64,000 nucleotides of DNA from Calendula officinalis (lineage: Eukaryota > Streptophyta > Magnoliopsida > Asterales > Asteraceae), in contig OY970825.1 of assembly GCA_963853835.1 (NCBI GenBank), forward strand, positions 45,108,908-45,172,907. Reading direction: 5' to 3'. Positions 48,684 to 60,266 of this stretch are shown piece after piece. A program made the position numbers and the translations under genes. Numbering within the stretch: position 1 is the stretch's first letter; the number at the start of each line of letters is the position of its first letter. The notes under the pieces are model-generated. The model searched no databases and had not been told where the DNA came from. It worked only from the letters and a program-made list of their open reading frames with translations.

Positions 48684-49198
48684 TCTTACTCTTTTATACT
48701 CCCTCCGTCCCACAAAAAACTTCTCATTTCACTTTTGCACAAGTTTTAAGGTGATAGTTAGTGGTGGGGTCATTGGTAATAAATTTGATTAAAATATAAG
48801 ATTGGTTTGGAGAGAGAAAGATAGTTAGTGGATGATTAGTGGTGGGTCCTTAATAATAATAATAATAATATTTTATTATGTGGAGCCCATCAAATATAGC
48901 AAATTGGAAGTTTTTTTGTGGGACAAAAAATTAGTATGAAATGGGAAGTTTTTTATGGGACGGAGGGAGTAATGCATTTAGGCCTACTAATTATGGCAGG
49001 TCTGAATTAAGACCTTCCATTTCGGGAAGGCCTTAATTTTGGTTTTTCAAAATAAAGTGATGTTGCTGGGGTCGAACACAAGACCTCTCGATAATCAATT
49101 TTGGGTTTAAATTTCAAAATTATCCTTTATATCTCAGCTATTACGCCTTTCTCCATCCCCAATTATCTCGCCGCCGCATTGCGCGGGTACCCTGCTAG
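48684..49198 (+). mobile_element. small non-autonomous Helitron
   Basis: Begins TCTTACTC right after a host A and ends CTAG right before a host T, the defining Helitron insertion. About ten bases before the end is a GC hairpin-like CCGCATTGCGCGGG. The interrupted host can be aligned with the neighbouring MITE, which fixes both ends. Without its nested Stowaway it is about 240 bp and noncoding. Confidence 0.82.
48699..48969 (+). mobile_element. Stowaway MITE (CTCCCTCCGTCCC family)
   Basis: Perfect terminal inverted repeats CTCCCTCCGTCCCA / TGGGACGGAGGGAG with TA on both sides (48697-48698, 48970-48971). 271 bp, noncoding. Inserted inside the Helitron. Confidence 0.96.
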
Positions 49199-49396
49199 TT
49201 ATGATTAAAGTGAGTTTAATAATATTTAAAAGTAAAAGTAAGGATAAATGGAACATTTCACTTATTAAAGTAGATAGTTAGTGGGTATAGGTCCCACTAT
49301 TCTTTTACCAAATAAGAAAAGTTTTAAAATGTGTCACTTATTTTGAAACACCACAAAATGGAAAGTATACCATTTATTTTGAAATGGAATTATATA

Positions 49397-49708
49397 CTTC
49401 CTCTGTTTCAACATAAGTGATACACTTTGAATTTCTCTTTTTTCAGTCAAAATATAATAATGAAGGTTAAATTAAATTAGATAGCTAGTTGAAGATGAGT
49501 CTCGCATATTTGGATTAAAGTGAATTTAATAATGTTTAAAGGTAAAAGTAATGGTAAATGAGTCAATTCACTTTATTAAATGAGAAAGTTAGTGGATGTG
49601 AGTCCTACTCTTTAATTTTTACTAAATAAGGTAAGTTTTCAAAGTGTAATACTTATTTTGAAACCCCTCAAAAAAGAAAGTGTATCACTTATTTTGAAAC
49701 ATGGGAAG
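49397..49708 (+). mobile_element. Stowaway-like MITE, second copy
   Basis: CTTCCTCTGTTTCAACATAAG at left and CTTATTTTGAAACATGGGAAG at right are inverted repeats; TA precedes the left end. About 312 bp, intact, and the template against which the split copy next to it can be read. Confidence 0.85.
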
Positions 49709-49709
49709 C

Positions 49710-50085
49710 ATATTTTATAATTTTAGCTATATATTTTATATTTTTATATATAAATTAGATATATTTTATAATTTTAGCTATATATTTTATATTTTTATAT
49801 ATATTAAATATATTTTATAAGCTTTAGAATTAAAACGCAACTTAACATGATTTTGATTGAGCCGAGCTGCTTAGGTAATTAATTTTGGCCCAGTTAAGCC
49901 CAAACCCGTGTAAATAATTCAAATTAATATTTAGCTTTTAGTCACACCTTAGACAGGTAAGTTCATCTCCCCCTGCTTAGTCACACCTTAGACAGTTTCA
50001 GCTGGCCTCGAACCGCCTCAGGCCGCCTCATTCAACTGAGGCGTACGTATCAAACATGGTCACTGAGGCTCCGCCTCATACTCGG
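49710..50085. repeat. AT-rich tandem units and GAGGCG-type repeats
   Basis: 49712-49830 repeats TTTTATAATTTTAGCTATATATTTTATA twice (~66-bp offset). TAGTCACACCTTAGACAG occurs twice at about 49939 and 49978. CCTCAGGCCGCCTCA-type short repeats follow to 50085. A related GAGGCGCAAGCCTC stretch is at 48460-48500. No gene. Confidence 0.6.
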
Positions 50086-50087
50086 AT

Positions 50088-50455
50088 GGTCCTTTATGTT
50101 TATAGTAAATTTCATCAATTGTTCTTTAGTTTCAAAAATTACACCAATGGTCCTTATTTCTTGAAGGTTTTTCACCGATGGTCCTTTACGAAAACGGCCA
50201 TTTATTTTTCTCGTTAAGTGACATCATGTGTGATGCACGTGAGTGTATTTTGTTCATTTCGTTTTCCCTTCTCATTTCTCTAGAGTAAATTACACGGACG
50301 GTCCTTTAAGTTTATAACAAATTTCCCTAATGATCATTTAGTTTTAAAATTTACACTAATGGTCCTTATTTCTGAAAGGGTTTTCACCAATGGTCCTTTA
50401 CGAAAACATCCGTTTATTTTTAATGTTAAGTTGCATCGCGTGTGATTACTTCACA
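50088..50455 (+). repeat. 212-bp tandem duplication (GGTCCTTTA family)
   Basis: The unit starting GGTCCTTTATGTTTATA at 50088 recurs at 50300 as GGTCCTTTAAGTTTATA, each followed by TTACAC-AATGGTCCTTATTTCT, TTTTCACC-ATGGTCCTTTACGAAAAC and a GTTAAGT(G/T)-CATC. Such repeats are widespread in plant genomes; origin unassigned. Confidence 0.8.
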
Positions 50456-50504
50456 TAACCATCCCCTTCTTTTCCATTACTTCCTTATTTAGGGCATGTG
50501 TGAA

Positions 50505-51722
50505 AGTTTATTTAGGGTGTTTGGATTGCTTATTAAAAATAAATTATGCGTTTTAAAAATGAATAATTAAATAACCAGCGGTTACAAAACGTGATTATGA
50601 AAAATAGTGTTTGGATTTGATTATGCTGTTTGAAATAACAATAATCAGATTTAATTTTTTTAGTGTTTGGCAAACTTGATTATTTGTTTAGTTAACAAAT
50701 AGAAATTCAAATAATCAGTTTTCAAAACGCGATAAGCACCTACCAGCCTACTTTTTCAAAACTCCATTTTGGAAGCTTCAAAACGCAAATAAGTGATTAT
50801 TCCATATCTTTTTGCCAATCACTAATTTTAGGTTATTTGCGTTTTCAAAATGCAATAAGCAGATAATCTACTTAAAATGTTTATAAATTTATTCATTTAT
50901 ATAATCTTAATTTGTAGATTTAATTAAGTTTATATAAGTTAATAAGCTTATAAGTAGACCTTGCAATATCAAACACGACAACTCGACACAAACCCGACAC
51001 GAAATTAGTGGGTTTGGGTTAGAGGTTTCGGCACGTTTAAATCAGCGGATTGACTCGAAAATTAAACGGGTTGGGTTAGTGTCAATATACTCAACTCGAA
51101 AGTAACCCGAATCGCCCGTTTAAGTATATATATATTTTAATAAATCTTATCTTTTAAGTATATTCTATGTAAATATTATTATTTAGTAGTTGTAGTAGAA
51201 AAGATTGGGTTTTATTTCATATTTCGTCTTAATATATAATTAGGTTTGAGATTATTGATAACGTTTATCTTAATTTATTGGATCATTTTACTCTCATTTT
51301 ATACTAAAACAATAAATCAATTGCTTAAACACAACAATTTAATTAGGTTTCAGGATTTGATCATATGAAGGATGAAGTGGTTTTTTTATGTTTTTGGATT
51401 TTTATTACGTTTTGTTGGTTTTTTATTACGTTTTTTTGTTGATTTTTATTATACTTTTTGTTGGGTTTTTATTATGTTTAATCGCTATATGCGAATTTTC
51501 ACCGCGTAAACGGGTTGACCGGGTTGGGTCGGGTTGACATGAAATTAACCGTGTCGGGGTTGGGTCAACATTTCGAACCCGTTTATTAAACTTGTCGGGT
51601 TTAGGTTTAGGGGTCTCAACACATTTAAGGTCTCGACACGATACGAACCTAACACGACACGACCCATTTGCCACGTCTACTTATAAGTACCTTAAATAAG
51701 GTTTACCAAACATACCTTTAAT
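50505..51722 (+). mobile_element. possible outer DNA element split by the hAT element
   Basis: A TTTAGGGTGTTTGG left end and an inverted TACCAAACATACCTTTAA right end enclose the hAT element at 50955-51679. Terminal similarity is short and no target duplication was found, so this is tentative. Confidence 0.35.
50955..51679 (+). mobile_element. non-autonomous hAT element
   Basis: The 8-mer CTTATAAG is at 50947-50954 and 51680-51687, a perfect 8-bp hAT target duplication. Terminal inverted repeats TAGACCTTGCAAT / TAGACGTGGCAAA. Both subterminal regions are rich in GGGTTGGGT / ACCCGACACG motifs in inverted orientation. 725 bp, no transposase. Confidence 0.9.
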
Positions 51723-52585
51723 ACTCAAATTCTCGATCATTTTAACAAACACAAACATTAATCCATCTCAACTACTTACAATCCAATGACATTCAATACA
51801 TGTGTTCTCATTGCACTATTGATTGTGTACTTGTTTGCTACACAAACTTTATTTATAAACGAGGTAGTATAGCCCGTGCGATGCACGTGCTTTGTTTATG
51901 ATAATGCGTTATTTGTTCACGATAATAAACATAGCAAAGTTTGACAGAAGAAAATGTAAAGTAAAAAAACATGAGTGCTTATATAGTTATATTATCATAA
52001 CATGAAACATGTTATTCATAACATATAAGTGTCACTACAAAGATCTTCGTACTTTCTCTTTTATAAGTACAACTATGGATAAAACGATGATATATCTTCA
52101 AATGACACCGGTAAAATAACATGTAAAACTAATTTATAAAAAGAATAAATATCAGTTATCTGTTTCTGACCTAAATTTAATATTTAATGAAAAATAAGTA
52201 GCAATTTATAATTTTACAAAAAAAATAAAAATACAAAGAGGATAAGCTTAATTTGTGTTTTATTATGTATAATTCCCTTTAAAAAACATTTTCCATTAAA
52301 CATAAATATAAATTCATTCCTGATACTAAAGACAAAAGAGTAACTATATTGTTAGTGAACTTGTTAGTATGCCTTTTGGTATATTTGTTTATATAGAAAA
52401 GTTTAAAATGTAACATAAGATTGTTGGAATTCCACTATTTACTTCACTTAAATATGGTATTATTGTCTTTAATCGCAGTTTATTATTGTAATTAACTCTA
52501 CCATAGAATTAATATGCTCTTCGGGTCACATTTGTGCATATTGTTATTTTCGAGACTCTAGATATTTCATGTGAAGTTTTTCTTT
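51690..52585. other. AT-rich intergenic DNA
   Basis: No gene. A motif GCCCGTGCGATGCACGTGC at 51871 is hairpin-capable and resembles Helitron-type termini, but CTRR is not next to it. Confidence 0.4.
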
Positions 52586-52592
52586 TTACTTA

Positions 52593-53393
52593 AATAGGTG
52601 TCTTTGCAACTTTTGTACCCCTTTTCCATCTTTTAAGTTTTTTCTAGTTTTTTTTTTCTTAATTTTTTTTTTTTCATTTTTTTACATGTTTCTTATATAA
52701 CTACAAACATACTATAACTCATCTTATGATCACATATCACAACAATTGATTAGAATCAATAAATATCATTGTTCAAAGAAGTTGTATTTCCATTGATTGA
52801 TGACTTTTTAAATGCTTTATTATTTTCAATTAAAGCATTTTTATATGTTCTCATCATTTTGATGAATTGAGGGTGTTAAGCTTTTGATTTTAATTTTAAT
52901 TGATTTCCCATTTAATTGCAATTGTTAAGCTTATTTTAATTTTTATGTGTTCTCGTAATAGATAACTTACCCATTTAATTGTCATGGATGATGTTAAGTG
53001 TTGGTGCTAGAAAACTTTAATTCAAGTTTTTTATTGCAACTTTTCTTTTAGTACTTTAAATCGATCGGTTGAGATCTGCTTTGTGTTATTGTTTCAAAGT
53101 TTCGAATTTTTTTCCCGCTCTTTGTCTACTGCTGGTGTTTGGCAGCAGGCAATGTTTGCTATTTTTTTAATTTCTATTGAATTACTTCCATTTTGTTTCA
53201 TCTTGTTTGTTATTTCATTTACTAAATAATTAGTAAATTTTACATGAACCATTTGAAGGTATATAAGAAATATGTACAATAAGTATGTTTGTAGTTATAT
53301 AAGAAATATGTAAAAAAATGATAAAAAGTGGAAAATATTAAGAAAAAAATTAAAAGATGATAAAAGGGTACAAAAGTTGCAAAAACACCTATT
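52593..53393. mobile_element. foldback element with ~120-bp terminal inverted repeats
   Basis: Left arm 52593-52712 (AATAGGTGTCTTTGCAACTT ... ATATAACTACAAACAT) is the reverse complement of right arm 53282-53393 with scattered changes and poly-T length differences. The ~570-bp centre is AT-rich and noncoding. Target duplication unclear. Confidence 0.75.
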
Positions 53394-53399
53394 AGATAA

Positions 53400-55322
53400 A
53401 TATTTTTCAAATCACAACTATTTGGTAAATATTTATTTTTAAAACACCATTAAAGTAGAAAACTCTTTCATGTGTTCTTTAGAGTCTTATTTATCTCTTG
53501 ACCTAGTAAAAAACAACCAATGATGGCACTGATGAAACAATAAAGCTTTTATCAAAAAAAATTCTATTCCATTTTCCTATATTACTCTTCATTCGAACTA
53601 TAATTAATTGCTCGGTTTCATATATTCCTGAGTTTATATTCTCTGATGAATTCCAAGGAAGACTCAAATTAACTTTGGTGTGTCAAATTTGAAAGAACCT
53701 AAGTAGTAACATCTCTACTTATAATGCATATATTAATGCTATTTTCATACTATTTAATTGACTTATGAGGGACAGAATGGTTTCATATATTCTGTGTTTT
53801 TTTTTCCTTCTCTGATCAATTCCTAGCATGACTCAAACTTTGGTGTATCAAATTTAAAGAACCTAAAATTGTTCAAGAAACATTAGTGTTTGTGCCTAAA
53901 AATGCTTTAAAATGATTAGATAAAGTGTTTATCTATAAGATTAGATAAAGTGTTAACTTTAAAATGACTACCTTCGTTTCTTTTTTCTCTCAGATAGCAA
54001 TTGTTCTTTGTCCGGATCTCCACGATTTAAGCCTAGAATTGTAAAGTTGTAGCCTGCACAAAAACAAATCATATTAGTTTGGACGAATTTGCAATGTGGT
54101 GACAACGTAAAAACCACATTCTTGCAATTAGGTTGATCGAGGTTGAACATGGCAGTTTGTTTTTTTTGATAAGGTCGACATATTGTTGTAGCTGACCCGT
54201 TTTTATATAACTTCAAGGGATCATATGCAGGTGGAAAAGCTTTTGTAGCTTCCGTAACGGTCGCATTAAAGGTTACCTGGGCAGGTGGAAAAGGTTTTTC
54301 AGCTTTTTAAAATGGAAGTCGTTTTTTATATGACCCGCTGTAGGTTGTATGACCTGTTTTTACTAAAGGTGATGATATGATATGCAGCTTCTGAAACGGT
54401 ACATGTTCTCTAGATTAAAGCAGTGAATAATTATTTTGGGTATTAAAAGGACGGGATTACTGGCTTTTAATGCTGGTAATCAATAGCTACATAGTAAAGG
54501 GACCCGTTTTTTATGGCTGTTAATGTCTGGGTATACAATAGGATTTTATTTTTAATTTTTGGGTATTGAAAGGGCAATGGAACTCGTAATGTATTGTAAG
54601 TTTTTTAAGGCTGTTAATACATGGTAATCAACATGGTAATCAATGAAGGGTGTTTAGTTTTCCAAGGTTGTTAATGTCTACTTCAAATTGGAACTCGTTT
54701 TTTAATGTTATATAGATATAGATGTTAATGTTGCCGGAGCGTGTGGAAAAACACCCATTCGCTCTGTTGGCCTTAGTTTGAGCCTGTGTTCGGTGTGGAT
54801 GGGAATGTTAGAGCCAAAGTACCGCAAATGTGGTGTGCAAAAGTTAACGCATTAATTAATATTGCACCAAAAATGTCGTTGCGTAGTCCTGCTCTCATCG
54901 TTGGCTAAAAAAAGCTGGTATAAAGCATGTTATTGCAATAAGCATCCCTAAGCGAGGTAACATCAGAAAAAGGCCCATCGGAATGAAATGTGGGAGTAAG
55001 TTCTTTTTTCAATGGTGTGATCTAACTTTACACATAAGATGAAGTTTACATTAGAAATAGATACCGTCTTGCTAAAGAAACCGGTCCCTATCAGTCATGG
55101 GCACAACATCATTCATGGAAAACTATGAAAAAGGAAATGGCGTAAGAGTATGTCATTCCGCTTTTAGCAAATACTTCCTTTGTTGTGTACAGTGTACTTT
55201 TGTTATATGTTCAAGTGTGATTTAATAAAGTTGTTGATGTTTTTTTCTTCTTATTATACTTTGTAAAAGTATGTTTACACACTTGTTTTTTTAAGCATGC
55301 TTTATGAGAAACATTGTATGAT
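53400..55322. other. intergenic DNA, no gene supported
   Basis: A minus-strand 82-codon ORF at 53968-54216 (FNLDQPNCKNVVFTLSPHCK) has no recognised family. GCAGGTGGAAAAG(G)CTTTT repeats at 54229 and 54283 and GGCTGTTAATG motifs (54500-54720) are weak local duplications. 54730-55140 has more balanced composition and may be a decayed exon-containing fragment; I cannot assign it. Confidence 0.4.
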
Positions 55323-55494
55323 ACTATGATCTGTGGTTTGTTCAAGGAGATCCATAAATATTATAAAGTCCCAAGGGACAATCATGAGCCCTTGGGTCAA
55401 GAAGATCAATGGTCCAGATTAGATCTCCAATTAAATGGGTTTTTTGGCAGAAGGGTATATTGGTCATTTCGTGCGTGATTTAAAACCCTCCTTC

Positions 55495-55780
55495 TTAACA
55501 TTTCATCTTCCCTCTCTCTCTCTCTCCTCCCTCTCGTCTGCTCTCTTTCTCTCTCTCTCTCACACACACACACAAATCATTGAAGAAACCCTACTTTTTC
55601 ACTTGTTTTTGCCGATATCTTCTCAGTTTTTTGCTAAAATCGTTTGTTCAACACTTATACAACATCGTTTTTCTTCTATATTTATGTTTGATCTACTTAC
55701 AATGGTTGATTCACGATCTTCTCGTTCGAAAAAACCTTCCGATAAAAAGCGAGGGGAATTCCTACCCGTTACAGATAATT
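55495..55780 (+). other. possible captured 5' leader and first exon in element C
   Basis: A CTCTCTCTCTC / CACACACA leader (55509-55574), common in plant 5' UTRs, is followed by ATG at 55701 giving MVDSRSSRSKKPSDKKRGEF, a basic start. An acceptor-like TTTTATAG at about 56955 precedes an open stretch reading GDDEYPTMLSKLPEI. If real, the intron between them would hold the first palindrome block. No family recognised; Pack-MULE capture is an inference. Confidence 0.35.
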
Positions 55781-56389
55781 TTAACTTGTATTTGCTGTTA
55801 TTATTAGATTTTTTATCGTTTATGCAGAAATCCTTGTTCATTTATAGCTTTTTTTGTATTTCAAACTTTTCTAGGGTTTCGATTTGATAATACGTCGATT
55901 TCATATGTTGTTTGTTGATACGTTTCTCTTTATTTTGTTGTTTTCGTTTCAAATAACAAATTTATTGTTAAGTGCTTCAGCTTTCTAATGTTTTGTATTA
56001 GTAAATCATATGTGATTTAGCATAATGTTAATAACTCCCCTGTTTTTGAAAACCTCTGTTTTAAATCACATGTGATTTAGATCTGTTTAAGTTTAAAACA
56101 CAAATGTTTTAGTTAATCACATGTGATTGTGCATCTATTTAATTTTAAACCACGTATTTGTTTTAGTTAATCATCTGTGATTTTATATTCATTTAATTTT
56201 ATATCAGATGTTTCTTATTAGTTAATCACATGTGATTTAGATCTGTTTTATTTTAAAATAAATGTTTTTAGTTAATCACATGTGATTCTAAGTCTATTTC
56301 GTTTTAAATCATCCTCTTTTTGTGTTTAAACATATGTGCTTGTTATTTTGTTTTAAATCAAATGTGATTTTGAAGTTATTATTTGTTTT

Positions 56390-56715
56390 TTATTTGTAAA
56401 TCACATGTGATTTTACTGTTTTTATTATAAATTTCAGCTTTCTAGTGTTTTTTAATTGTAAATCACATGTGATTTTACTTTTTTTATTATAGATTTCAGC
56501 TTTCTAGTGCTTTTTAGTTATAAATCACATGTGATTTTATTGTATGCACATGTTATTTGCCGTTTATTATTTTTTTGTTTACTCTGTTTTTATATCACAT
56601 GTGATTTTACGGATTTTATTATAGATTTTCAGCTTTCTGGTGTTTTTTAGTTGTAAATCACATGTGATTTTACTGTGTTCACATGTTTTATTATTTTTAT
56701 GTTTACTCTGTTTTT
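56390..56715 (+). repeat. ~62-bp tandem repeats in element C
   Basis: TTTTTAGTTGTAAATCACATG then TGATTTTACTG, TTATTATAGATTTCAGC and TTTCTAGTG recur at about 56390, 56452, 56514, 56585 and 56648. One palindrome per unit. Confidence 0.85.
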
Positions 56716-57959
56716 AAATCACATGTGATTGTTATTTATTATTTGATTATTATGTTATTTAAGTTCAATCACATGTGATTGTTCTCAGTATCTCACCTAA
56801 TCACAGTCAAATAATTCATATCTTTCAATCACATGTGATTAGTAAGCTAAATTATAGTTGTTTATGTGAGATTGTGAGTTCAATCACATGTGATTTCGGT
56901 TTAACTATCTCATATTGTTATTAGTTGTCATAACTTGCTTCTTTGTGTTTTATAGGTGGTGATGATGAATATCCTACTATGTTATCTAAGTTGCCTGAGA
57001 TACGAACTAATGTTAATATTGTAGAAAAACACCTCTATCACCATCAAAAACAAAAACTGCTAAGGTGTCAAAGAATATCAAAATAAGGCTTAAAAGATCA
57101 ATTAGTAATGTGATTGGGAACATCATCACTAGTAATTTAATACTAAGTAACATGTCCTAACATGTCCTGTTTTTGTGCAATTGATGTTTACTTTCCAATT
57201 ACTTGTGATTTTTTATTAACAATCACATGTTAGTGTTTCTATGTACATGTCACTGTTTTTGTGCATTTAATATTAACTTTCCAATCACATGTGTTTTTGT
57301 TATGTATATAGACTCCTCTGTTTTATAATAAAAACTTTGTTTTACATAACAAAATCACATGTGATTTAGTACTTAACAACAAGACTAATAAGTTAATTTG
57401 TGAATTAAACATAAATATTTATAATGATAAAATACTCATCCAAAATAATATTCTACAACTAATAATTAACCATCATTAATTATAAAATAAAATGTAAGTT
57501 GAAATTATACATCATTTGATAGTACAAATATCCACTTATACCAAATACATAAAATTAATATTCTTCCTCATTTTTCTCAAAAGTCAAATGGTTTTTGGCA
57601 TGTCTCTTCCTCCTGTCAAGATTCCATTTCTCATCCCCTAGACTTTCATATTATGGTTATTAGCTCATTTTCTCATGCATACATGCATTGCAAAGTTGTT
57701 CAACTTTCCTCATTAAAACACCACCCACAAACTTCCTTCCCCTTCATTTCGGTCGATTATTCAGTCGATCACAAGACACATGACACAACACTACTTTTCC
57801 ACTTTTCAAGTTAATCACCAAAATGGAAATTCCTTTTTGCTTTTTCTTTTCTTCTCAAACCAAGGTCATTGATCATCCAAATATGTTTGAAAATCCATCT
57901 TTTTAAGTCTTGAAAGACTTTGTTACTTCTCTGTACACTCTCATCCTACTAGCAAAGTT

Positions 57960-58795
57960 GTGCTCATACAATCACATGTGATTTATAAAGAGAATCACAT
58001 GTGATTTGTTTCTTAACAACCTCCCCTGTTTTTAAGGAAAGAAATCACATGTCATTCGCTCAGCAACCTCATCTCAACGCAGTCAAATAACGTAACGCAA
58101 ACAATCACATGTGATTTGTAAACCGAATCACTTGTGATTTGTTTCTTAACAACCTCTCATGTTTCTAAGCAAAGAAATCACATGTTATTCGCTTAGCAAC
58201 CTCACATGAAGCAGTCAACTAATGCATAGCACACAATCACATGTGATTTTGTAAAACGAATCACTTGTGATTTGTTTCTTATCAACTCCCCCTGTTTTTA
58301 AGCAAACAAATCACATGTGATCCGCTTAGCAACCTCACATGAATCAGTCAAATAACGTAAAGCACACAATCACATGTGATTTTATAAAGCGAATCACTTG
58401 TGATTTGTTTCTTATCAACTCCCCATGTTTTTAAGCAAACAAATCACATGTGATTCTCTTAGCAACCTCACATGAATCAGAATATATAACCTAAAGCACA
58501 CAATCACATGTGATTTTGTAAAGCGAATCACTTGTGATTTGTTTCTTATCAACCCCCCTGTTTTTAAGCAAACAAATCATATGTGATTCGCTTAGCAACC
58601 TCACATGAATCAGTCAAATAACGTAAATCACACAATCACATGTGATTTTGTTAAGTGAATCACTTGTGATTTGTTTCTTATTAACTCCCCCTGTTTTTAA
58701 GCAAACAAATCACATGTGATTCGCTTAGCAACCTCACATGAATCAGTCAAATAACGTAAAGCACACAATCACATGTGATTTCGTAAACTAGTACT
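57960..58795 (+). repeat. ~134-bp tandem repeats in element C, three palindromes each
   Basis: Each unit carries AATCACATGTGATTCGCTTAGC, then CACAATCACATGTGATTTTG, then GAATCACTTGTGATTTGTTT, separated by CCTCACATGAATCAGTCAAA and CAACTCCCCCTGTTTTTAAG. Third-palindrome starts recur about every 130-135 bp (58308, 58441, 58576, 58706). About six units. Confidence 0.9.
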
Positions 58796-59308
58796 GTGTA
58801 CACAATGCTACGCAAATAAATCACACGTGATTCTATTATCTAGTTAGCTTGAATTAAAATTTATTAACTGAATCAGCGGTTCTTTTATCTGTTTGATTGC
58901 TATTGACAGATTCTGGATTTAGATTCATTGATAACGTCAGTTATTTGATTTCGAGATTCAGATATGCGATTGTATTAAAAAAACGCGATTCGCACTTTTT
59001 GATTTGTTTTGCTGCAGTCGATTCGATGTTTGAGATTCAGATCTGCTGTTTACGACTGGTTTTTGAAGCTCTGGATTGAAGAAATCGCAAAAGCAATTCC
59101 AGCGGAAGAAAGAAGCTCTGGATTGAAGAAAGAAGGTCGACTGAGAAGGTTTGATTCAATTTTTGGACGCTTGGACGATAATACCCCTCCATGTCTAATT
59201 AAATGAATTGATTTTGATCATTGACTAAACTTGATCTAAGGGTTGTGATGTGTTCCTTGGGACTTTATAATATTGGTGTTCCTCCCTGAACACAACTCAC
59301 TATGATCT

Positions 59309-60250
59309 AAAGAAAAGAAGATGATTTACCATCTGTAACTGAACCCTAAATGTTTCAGAAATTAGCCTAGGTGGCCGATTAATCAACGCCTAGGCGGCCA
59401 ATGGAGGCCCCTGCTAGATTTTAGGTATAATTGACTATATTAGAGACTAGGTGGTCAAAATCAGTGAAAAATTTAAGCATTTTAACTAAAAACTCAATTA
59501 TTTTTTTTGTTGAAATTGATATTTTTTCCGCAAATTGTAAATAAACGTTGTTGTTTTAAATATTAAAGTATTATAATTTATATATGTAAACTTTGACATA
59601 TATTTTTTAAAATTTATAATATTTTTGTAAGTTTTTTGTATTATATCTTAAAACTAATTGGTTGTAAGAGAAGTAGTTCATGACCCTTATAAGCATATTA
59701 CATGTTCATTATTTGTCCAATTTGAGACATTACTCAACACGCCCCCTCACGTGAGGCGTCCTTTTTTCTCCGCGTAGCCTTTGACCAACCACGGTGAACC
59801 GTGTCTCTTATACCATTTATGTTTGTGGGATTCCATCTTAAAATTAATTAGTTATAAGAAGAGTAGCTCAGGACCCTTATAAACTCATTACATGTTCATT
59901 ATTTGTCCAATGTGACACATTACTCAACAATTTTACATATAAAAATTCAATCTACCTAGGCCCCCACCTAATACCGCCTAGACCGATTACTCGCTGGACA
60001 AGGGTCAACCAACCAACTAGCACCTAGTGACTTAAGAAATCTTGTGAGCCCTTCACTTCATAATTAATGAGGGTGAAATCGAGCCTTTCTTATGATTTAG
60101 GAGTAAAATCGAACTCTTACTTTACTTTAAAATTTGAAATAGTATACGTATATGAAAACTTTAACATATAATTTCTAAAAACATCACAGATAATAGATAA
60201 TGCACCTAAAACAACATTTAATTGGAGTAAAAAGCTACAAACAACATAAA
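59309..60250. other. intergenic DNA with a ~95-bp duplication
   Basis: 59645-59735 and 59838-59935 share AACTAATTGGTTGTAAGA/AATTAATTAGTTATAAGA, GACCCTTATAA, ATTACATGTTCATTATTTG and ACATTACTCAACA. CGCCCCCTCACGTGAGGC is at 59750. CCTAGGCGGCC-type short repeats are at 59370-59400 and 59958-59990. No gene. Confidence 0.6.
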
Positions 60251-60266
60251 TCTTCAAAAAAACTAA

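Larger units (their letters stand above)
48567..49390 (+). mobile_element. Stowaway-like MITE, outer, split by a Helitron
   Basis: Starts after TA as CTTCCTGTGTTTAAAATAAG and ends near 49390 in the inverted form TTTATTTTGAAATGGAAT followed by TA. Left part 48567-48683 and right part 49199-49390 together match the neighbouring MITE at 49397-49708. The break falls at GCATA|TTATG, where the intact relative reads GCATATTTGG. Confidence 0.78.
55333..59298. mobile_element. Mutator-like element C with AATCACATGTGATT arrays
   Basis: The 10-mer ACTATGATCT is at 55323-55332 and 59299-59308, a clean target duplication. Terminal inverted repeats GTGGTTTGTTCAAGGAGATC (left) and GAGTTGTGTTCAGGGAGG (right, reversed) continue through ATATTATAAAGTCCCAAGG and CCCTT-G-TCAAG in both arms. 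The ~4-kb interior has about 40 copies or near copies of AATCACATGTGATT in two dense blocks (55995-56895 and 57960-58830), plus a few between. No transposase is recognised. A CT-rich leader-like segment and a short ORF near the left end may be a captured gene piece. Confidence 0.85.

Noticed and set aside
55435..55887. 150-codon ORF as a real protein gene
   Set aside because: Its first half translates a CT/CA-rich leader and its second half runs into AT-rich intron-like sequence. At most the ATG at 55701 is meaningful.
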